In this document: piece after piece, positions 49,031 to 53,471 of the stretch | Layout of the letters: every line of letters begins with the position of its first letter | Position numbering within the stretch: position 1 is the stretch's first letter | Assembly: GCA_001824295.1 (NCBI GenBank) | Contig: MHWY01000004.1 | Location: forward strand, 80,841 to 134,311 | DNA from: Candidatus Zambryskibacteria bacterium RIFOXYD1_FULL_40_13 | GTDB lineage: Bacteria > Patescibacteriota > Minisyncoccia > Phycocordibacterales > DATDWN01 | DNA length: 53,471 nt | Direction: 5' to 3' | The notes under the pieces: model-generated | What the model saw: only the letters and a program-made list of their open reading frames with translations | Databases searched by the model: none | Told to the model about the DNA's origin: nothing | Program-made: the position numbers and the translations under genes

Positions 49031-51186
49031 TAGTTATTTTTTGGCCACTCCGTGACCATGAGCAAGTTTTCTTTTTCTATATTTGTCCAAATTTCTTCCG
49101 TAATAAACGGCATAAAAGGATGGAGTAGAATGAGAGAGTTTTCAAATACATATCTAAGTGTGTACTGGATTGATTCAACTATCTCTTTGTTGTCACTTTT
49201 TAATTTATCTTTTGATTCCTCTATTATTTTATCAGCAAAGTTGTGCCAAACATAGTGGTAAAGCTTTTCTGCTGCTAAATAAAATCGGTAATTGTCCATA
49301 TCTACTGTTACATCTTTTATTAAGTCGCCAAATTCTGTAATGATTAGATGGTCATCTTCGGATAGCTTGTCTGGTTTTTTACCATTCCAACCCTCGGTAT
49401 TTGATAGCACAAAACGAGAGATGTTCCATATTTTGTTTGCAAAGTGTTTATAAGCTTTTACCTTTTGGATATCAAATTTACTATCAGCGCCCGGTCCGAT
49501 ACCGATTACCAAGGACATTCTGAGAGCGTCTGCGCCGTACTCTTCTATGACTTGTATTGGATCAATTCCGTTGCCTAGAGATTTACTAAATTTTTGTCCC
49601 TTGGCATCACGGAGCATTCCATGAAGATATACAGTTCTGAAGGGGATTTCACCCACTAAGTATTGTGACATTAAAATCATGCGAGCAACCCAGAAAAACA
49701 AAATCTCGTAGCCTGGGTTTATAACATTTGTGGGGTGAAATCTTTTCAGGTCTACTGCACTGTCTTCGGGCCAGCCAAGGGTTGAGAAGGTCCATAGTCC
49801 AGAAGAAAACCACGTATCCAATGTATCTGAATCTTGTTCCCAACCTTCATCTTCTGGGGCCTCGAGTCCCACGTGGATTTTCTCCTTTTTATACCAGACC
49901 GGAATTCTGTGTCCATACCAAATCTGTCTGGAGATACACCAGTCCCTAAGGTTTTCTATCCAATTAAAATAAACTTTTTCAAAGTGCTCTGGCATTATTT
50001 TTATTCTGCCGTCTCTAACGGGCTCAAGCATTAGTTCCTTTAGTGATTTATTGTTATGGGATGGTATTTTTTTATTTACATCTACAAACCACTGAAGCAT
50101 GATTTGTGGCTCAATAATTCCACCAGTTCTTTCTGCAGTAGCAACTCTGTTAACATAATTTTCGTCTATAGAGACAAGTAGCCCCTTTGATTTCAGCTTG
50201 TCTACTATTTTTTCTCGTGCCTCAGTTATTTTTACTCCAGAAAACTCACCGGCAATTGGTAGAAGTTTGCCAAACTGATCAATGATTTGTTCCTTATCTA
50301 ATTTATATTTTTCTGCTAGCGCAAAATCTTCATGTGAGTGCCAAGGAGTAATAGTCATAACTCCAGTACCGAATTCCATGTCAATTATCTCATCTTTAAT
50401 AATTGTTGCCTCTATCGGACCATTAATCCATTCAACGGTAATTTTTTGGTTGTGGTTCCAGTTTTTATATCTCTCATCTTCTGGGTGCATTACGACATAC
50501 TTGTCCCCAAATTTAGTCTCGGGTCTAGCAGTTCCAATTTCAAATGGGCCGTATTTAAATGTGTAAAATTTATTTTTCTTCTCTTCGTATACTATCTCGT
50601 CATCTGAAATTACGGTTTGACCTCTTGGGTCCCAGTTAACTATTCGTGACCCGCGGTATATTAACCCGTCATCGTACATCTTTTTGAAGGCTGTTTTGAC
50701 TGCAACATTTCTAAACTTGTCTAAGGTAAATGCTTCACGAGACCAATCAAGTGAAGCACCGATTTTTCTAAGTTGGCTGACGATAGTTTTTCTACTGTTT
50801 TCAACGAACTCATTCACTCTTTCTAGAAATTTTTCCCTACCTATTTCTTTTTTACTCAATCCCTCCTTTTCAAGCATTTTTGTCACTTTCGAATCAGTCG
50901 CAATTGCAGCGTGGTCAGTTCCAGGCAACCAGAGCGTTTTTTTACCCTTCATTCTGTTATAGCGAATCATTGTGTCTTGCATTGAATCTTCAAGTGCATG
51001 ACCTAGGTGCAAAACCCCCGTTGCATTTGGAGGGGGGAGAATAATTGAGAAATACTCTGCATCTTTTTCTGTTAATCCTTTCCCAACACAAACATCGGGA
51101 TTAAAAAAACCACTTTCCTCCCAAACTTTATAGATTTTTTCTTCTGTATCCTTTGGATTGTAGGGTGATAAGAATATTTCTTTCAT
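49030..51186 (-). CDS. valS: Valyl-tRNA synthetase (short form)
   Basis: A 718-residue class I synthetase. 'PPPNATGVLHLGHALEDSMQDTMIRYNRMKG' carries the HIGH motif (HLGH, 60-63), 'LWLPGTDHAAIATD' is typical of ValRS, and 'KFSKS' near residue 530 is the KMSKS loop. The editing domain (about 190-345) is present with 'TARPETKFGDKYVVMHP'. The protein ends after the anticodon-binding domain; the C-terminal coiled coil found in 880-950-residue ValRS is absent. A PrsW gene follows in the same operon. Confidence 0.97.
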   Translation of the reverse strand: MKEIFLSPYNPKDTEEKIYKVWEESGFFNPDVCVGKGLTEKDAEYFSIILPPPNATGVLHLGHALEDSMQDTMIRYNRMKGKKTLWLPGTDHAAIATDSKVTKMLEKEGLSKKEIGREKFLERVNEFVENSRKTIVSQLRKIGASLDWSREAFTLDKFRNVAVKTAFKKMYDDGLIYRGSRIVNWDPRGQTVISDDEIVYEEKKNKFYTFKYGPFEIGTARPETKFGDKYVVMHPEDERYKNWNHNQKITVEWINGPIEATIIKDEIIDMEFGTGVMTITPWHSHEDFALAEKYKLDKEQIIDQFGKLLPIAGEFSGVKITEAREKIVDKLKSKGLLVSIDENYVNRVATAERTGGIIEPQIMLQWFVDVNKKIPSHNNKSLKELMLEPVRDGRIKIMPEHFEKVYFNWIENLRDWCISRQIWYGHRIPVWYKKEKIHVGLEAPEDEGWEQDSDTLDTWFSSGLWTFSTLGWPEDSAVDLKRFHPTNVINPGYEILFFWVARMILMSQYLVGEIPFRTVYLHGMLRDAKGQKFSKSLGNGIDPIQVIEEYGADALRMSLVIGIGPGADSKFDIQKVKAYKHFANKIWNISRFVLSNTEGWNGKKPDKLSEDDHLIITEFGDLIKDVTVDMDNYRFYLAAEKLYHYVWHNFADKIIEESKDKLKSDNKEIVESIQYTLRYVFENSLILLHPFMPFITEEIWTNIEKENLLMVTEWPKNN

Positions 51187-51192
51187 TTATTT

Positions 51193-51201
51193 AGAATACC
51201 A
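51193..51201 (-). promoter_or_regulatory. Extended -10 of putative leaderless valS promoter
   Basis: On the minus strand TGG-TATTCT ends 6 nt before the valS ATG. It is a 4-of-6 match helped by the TGn. A second possible valS promoter lies farther up, over the inverted repeat at 51259-51299. Confidence 0.35.
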
Positions 51202-51258
51202 CATTGGTGCGAAGCATGGTAGTTTACCCGTGAGATGCACAGTATGTTTTCAAGTGTA

Positions 51259-51299
51259 TTAAGGACATGTCTGTTATAATACAAGTATAATGTCCTTAA
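51259..51299. promoter_or_regulatory. Operator-like inverted repeat around -10-like boxes
   Basis: TTAAGGACAT (51259-51268) and its exact complement ATGTCCTTAA (51290-51299) enclose 21 nt that contain TTATAAT and TATAAT on the plus strand. On the minus strand TTGAAA with TATACT 18 nt away forms a possible valS promoter overlapping the right arm. An outer pair TTCAAGTGT (51249-51257) / ACACTTGAA (51372-51380) surrounds it. The 297-nt gap 51187-51483 holds nothing coding that I can support. Confidence 0.45.
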
Positions 51300-51434
51300 G
51301 TAATGAATTTCAAATAAGACATATTTTGCAAAGCAAAAAATATATTATAAAAAGTTTTTTCCCCTTCAAGGACACTTGAACACAATACGGCTAGAAACAA
51401 GGGTATTTATCCGAATGGGCATTTTGTGTGTCCA

Positions 51435-51463
51435 TTGACAATTTTGTAATGAGAATGTATCCT
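51435..51463 (+). promoter_or_regulatory. Promoter of the large secreted repeat protein
   Basis: A perfect -35 TTGACA (51435-51440), a 17-nt spacer and TATCCT (51458-51463) as -10. The start ATG is 20 nt further on, so this transcript has a short leader. Confidence 0.55.
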
Positions 51464-51483
51464 TTTCGTCATCATAAAAGATT

Positions 51484-53471
51484 ATGAATGCCAACAAAAA
51501 TAAACTAACAAATACTCAAAAGATTGGCATATTTGCAACCATATTTATGGCTGTGCTTTTTGTTTTTGGTTTATCAAAGGCCACAGCGGAAATATTAAAC
51601 CCAGTTAGACAGGATATATCTTATACAATTACAGGTGATAATGTTTTTGGTACTTACAATGTAAAAACAAATGGGCACAAGGTTTTCACTTGGACCGTAA
51701 CCCTTACTCATAATGGGCCCGGTGCGATGCATCCAGTTACTATAGGTCATTGGAATAAGCAAGCCGGAACAGCTGCCACAGTGACCAACCCTTTCGCTGT
51801 TTCTGCAACAGGAAAGGTTGATTACAAAAATCCAGTAGAAAGTGGATCATTCAGCTTCAGTTACGACACAAGGCAGAATAGTTGTGGTCGTGTTCAAATT
51901 GACGGAAGTTTCATAGATGAAAGATATTCATCCTATAATGATGATTACCTTTTCCACGCAATAGTTATTGATTATGGTGAGGACTGCCCAGATGATGTAC
52001 CTCCACCCCCACCTCCACCAGCATCTTGTATAGAAAATTCATCTGTGGTCATAACAAGTTCTTTACCATCTGTGATGACAGCGGGACAGACTTATTCGTT
52101 TACAGTAAGAGCAACCAATACCGGTGATACTCGGTGGTATCATGGTAGTTATTTTCAATTTGTAAAGAAATCCGGGAATCTTGCTATTACTCCGTCATAT
52201 GGTCATGTTGGAAATATTTATCCAGGAGACAGCGAGACGTGGACATTCAGCGTAACTGCACCATCTACACCAGGTAATTATTCTGTCGGTCTTCAAATGG
52301 TTCACAAGCCAGGAGCAAACTATTTGAAAGTTGACGGGACAACTTGTCCTGGACCACTGTCTGACACTTTTTATGGAAATATTGGTGTAATAACTACATC
52401 TGTTCTTCCTCCGCCATCATCATATATTCTAACTCTTAATACCGCAGGAACAGGTACTGGCACAGTCACTGGTGCTGGAACATATAGCCAAGGAACAGTT
52501 GTTGCTCTAGGAGCTACAGCAAGTCTTGGTTCAGTATTTTCTGGTTGGTCAGGAGATGCAGATTGTACTGATGGTTCGGTAACAATGAATAGTAGTAAGA
52601 CATGTACAGCCACATTTACTTTAAATACATATACAATTACTGCGACATCTGGTGCTAACGGGTCTGTCACACCTAGTGGTGTAACAACAAAAGACTATGG
52701 AACAAGCCAGGCATACACTATTACACCGAATTCTGGTTATCATATATCTGACGTATTAGTTGATGGGGTTTCAGTAGGAGCAGTTGCTACATATACATTT
52801 TCAAACATATCAGCTAACCACACTATTCACGCTACGTTTAGTATAAATACACACACCCTAACGATTAATACAGCAGGAACAGGTACTGGTACAGTTACTG
52901 GTGCTGGGACATATAGCCATGGACAAATAGCTACTGCTACTGCTATCGCGGGGGCTGGTTCAACTTTCACTGGATGGAGCGGTGCTTGTGGTAGTGGCAC
53001 AAATCCAACAGCTCAGGTAACAATGGATGCAGACAAGACTTGTACAGCAAATTTCAACCTAATATCAGCTATTAATGTAACCTTATCTGCAAGTCCAAGT
53101 TCAATGACACTTCCTGTTAGTTCTACTGTCTTAACATGGACAACAACGGGCAATCCTACAAGTTGTACTGCAACAGGCGCATGGAATGGTGCCAAATCAG
53201 TTAATGGTGGTTCAGAAACCATATTTGGCCTTGTTGCTGGAACACACATTTTTAATATTACATGTTCAAAGATCGGAACCCCCGATGTTTCCTCAACAGT
53301 TAGTGTAACTGTTATACCAGCAACACTACTAGCCGAGCTCTCAATCTCAAAGACATCCAATGTTTCTACAGCTAATGTAGGAGATACAGTGGTATACACA
53401 CTTACTCTAGCAAACAATGGCCCGGACAATGCGACCGGAGTTATCGTTACAGATATACTACACGCTGGTTT
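51484..53471 (+). CDS. Large secreted protein with InlB-type repeats and DUF11 domain (3' partial)
   Basis: Not in the ORF track because no stop occurs before the window end; at least 662 residues. A signal peptide ('[22 protein letters not shown]') is followed by a beta domain of about 130 residues, a Pro-rich linker, an Ig-like domain with '[18 protein letters not shown]' that recalls the NBR1/FW fold, three InlB B-type repeats ('[17 protein letters not shown]', '[14 protein letters not shown]', '[11 protein letters not shown]'), an Ig-like domain and the start of a DUF11 domain ('[20 protein letters not shown]'-like). It is probably a surface fibre or adhesin with its anchor beyond the window. 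Confidence 0.88.
   Translation, partial: MNANKNKLTNTQKIGIFATIFMAVLFVFGLSKATAEILNPVRQDISYTITGDNVFGTYNVKTNGHKVFTWTVTLTHNGPGAMHPVTIGHWNKQAGTAATVTNPFAVSATGKVDYKNPVESGSFSFSYDTRQNSCGRVQIDGSFIDERYSSYNDDYLFHAIVIDYGEDCPDDVPPPPPPPASCIENSSVVITSSLPSVMTAGQTYSFTVRATNTGDTRWYHGSYFQFVKKSGNLAITPSYGHVGNIYPGDSETWTFSVTAPSTPGNYSVGLQMVHKPGANYLKVDGTTCPGPLSDTFYGNIGVITTSVLPPPSSYILTLNTAGTGTGTVTGAGTYSQGTVVALGATASLGSVFSGWSGDADCTDGSVTMNSSKTCTATFTLNTYTITATSGANGSVTPSGVTTKDYGTSQAYTITPNSGYHISDVLVDGVSVGAVATYTFSNISANHTIHATFSINTHTLTINTAGTGTGTVTGAGTYSHGQIATATAIAGAGSTFTGWSGACGSGTNPTAQVTMDADKTCTANFNLISAINVTLSASPSSMTLPVSSTVLTWTTTGNPTSCTATGAWNGAKSVNGGSETIFGLVAGTHIFNITCSKIGTPDVSSTVSVTVIPATLLAELSISKTSNVSTANVGDTVVYTLTLANNGPDNATGVIVTDILHAG
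52441..52919 (+). repeat. Two near-identical 50-bp copies in the InlB-type repeats
   Basis: Bases 52441-52490 and 52870-52919 match at 46 of 50 positions, and all four differences are at synonymous third positions. This marks a duplication of the repeat module with the protein sequence kept under selection. Confidence 0.7.

Noticed and set aside
51187-51300. T-box riboswitch upstream of valS
   Set aside because: No AGGGTGG-type antiterminator sequence or specifier loop is visible; the inverted repeat looks like a DNA operator instead.
52371-53429. Minus-strand ORFs of 99 and 138 aa at the right end
   Set aside because: They are shadows of the long plus-strand secreted protein, which is open to the window end and therefore absent from the track.
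1-53471. UGA-as-glycine genetic code
   Set aside because: Several genes end with TGA at the expected place with overlap to the next start, and no conserved domain contains an in-frame TGA.

Overview
The window looks like a piece of a small, AT-rich (roughly 35-40% GC by eye) Patescibacteria/CPR genome, most likely a Parcubacteria-type lineage. Reasons: very tight packing with overlapping gene ends, a reduced SecA and a short valyl-tRNA synthetase, tiny stand-alone proteins, few Shine-Dalgarno sites, and a secretome rich in ice-binding-like (DUF3494), peptidoglycan-binding, DUF11 and sortase-linked proteins. TGA is used as a normal stop (for example at 1428-1430 and 19406-19408), so the UGA=Gly code of Gracilibacteria/Absconditabacteria does not apply. 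This placement is inference from gene content; no rRNA or other marker is present.

Bases 1-26,611 form a large cell-surface glycan locus with frequent strand switches. It holds four multi-membrane GT-C/YfhO-like proteins, three polyprenyl-phosphate-sugar synthase-like GT2 enzymes, another GT2, three GT4 glycosyltransferases, seven methyltransferase-domain proteins, a split transketolase pair with an SDR, a methyltransferase-PLP decarboxylase fusion, a Wzx-type flippase and an O-antigen ligase/polymerase with a TPR tail. The likely flow is: modify sugars, load them on polyprenyl phosphate, assemble with GT2/GT4 enzymes, flip with Wzx, and polymerise or attach outside with the ligase and GT-C proteins.

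Bases 26,719-30,405 encode a 1082-residue secreted LCAT-like alpha/beta hydrolase and a small membrane protein. A roughly 0.9 kb stretch (30,406-31,317) holds only a 19-residue Lys/Ala protein but is packed with inverted repeats. Three of these share one architecture and an identical 25-nt spaced core, which I regard as the most unusual signal in the window. The last one abuts secA.

Bases 31,318-38,494 are mostly housekeeping and envelope genes: secA, a HExxH membrane protein, a thioredoxin/DsbB disulfide pair, a MYG1-type hydrolase, an FtsB/DivIC-like protein, a glutaredoxin, an HTH protein with a homing-endonuclease-like domain abutting tRNA-Arg(CCT), and small membrane proteins. Bases 38,625-42,803 are a surface-display operon: two DUF3494 proteins (one ending in FPNTG-TM-positive tail), two small membrane proteins and a sortase. 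It is followed by an ECF-like sigma factor, an OmpR-type regulator, a soluble PAS histidine kinase with 25 uninterrupted heptads, and an orphan PAS protein. The end of the window carries a secreted peptidoglycan-binding/Fn3-like protein, tRNA-Phe, Hsp20, a PrsW-type protease, valS, and the start of a large repeat-rich secreted protein that runs off the window.

Many transcription-unit-leading genes have a -10-like hexamer, often an extended TGn type, ending exactly 6-7 nt before the ATG and no Shine-Dalgarno. This suggests leaderless transcription is common here.
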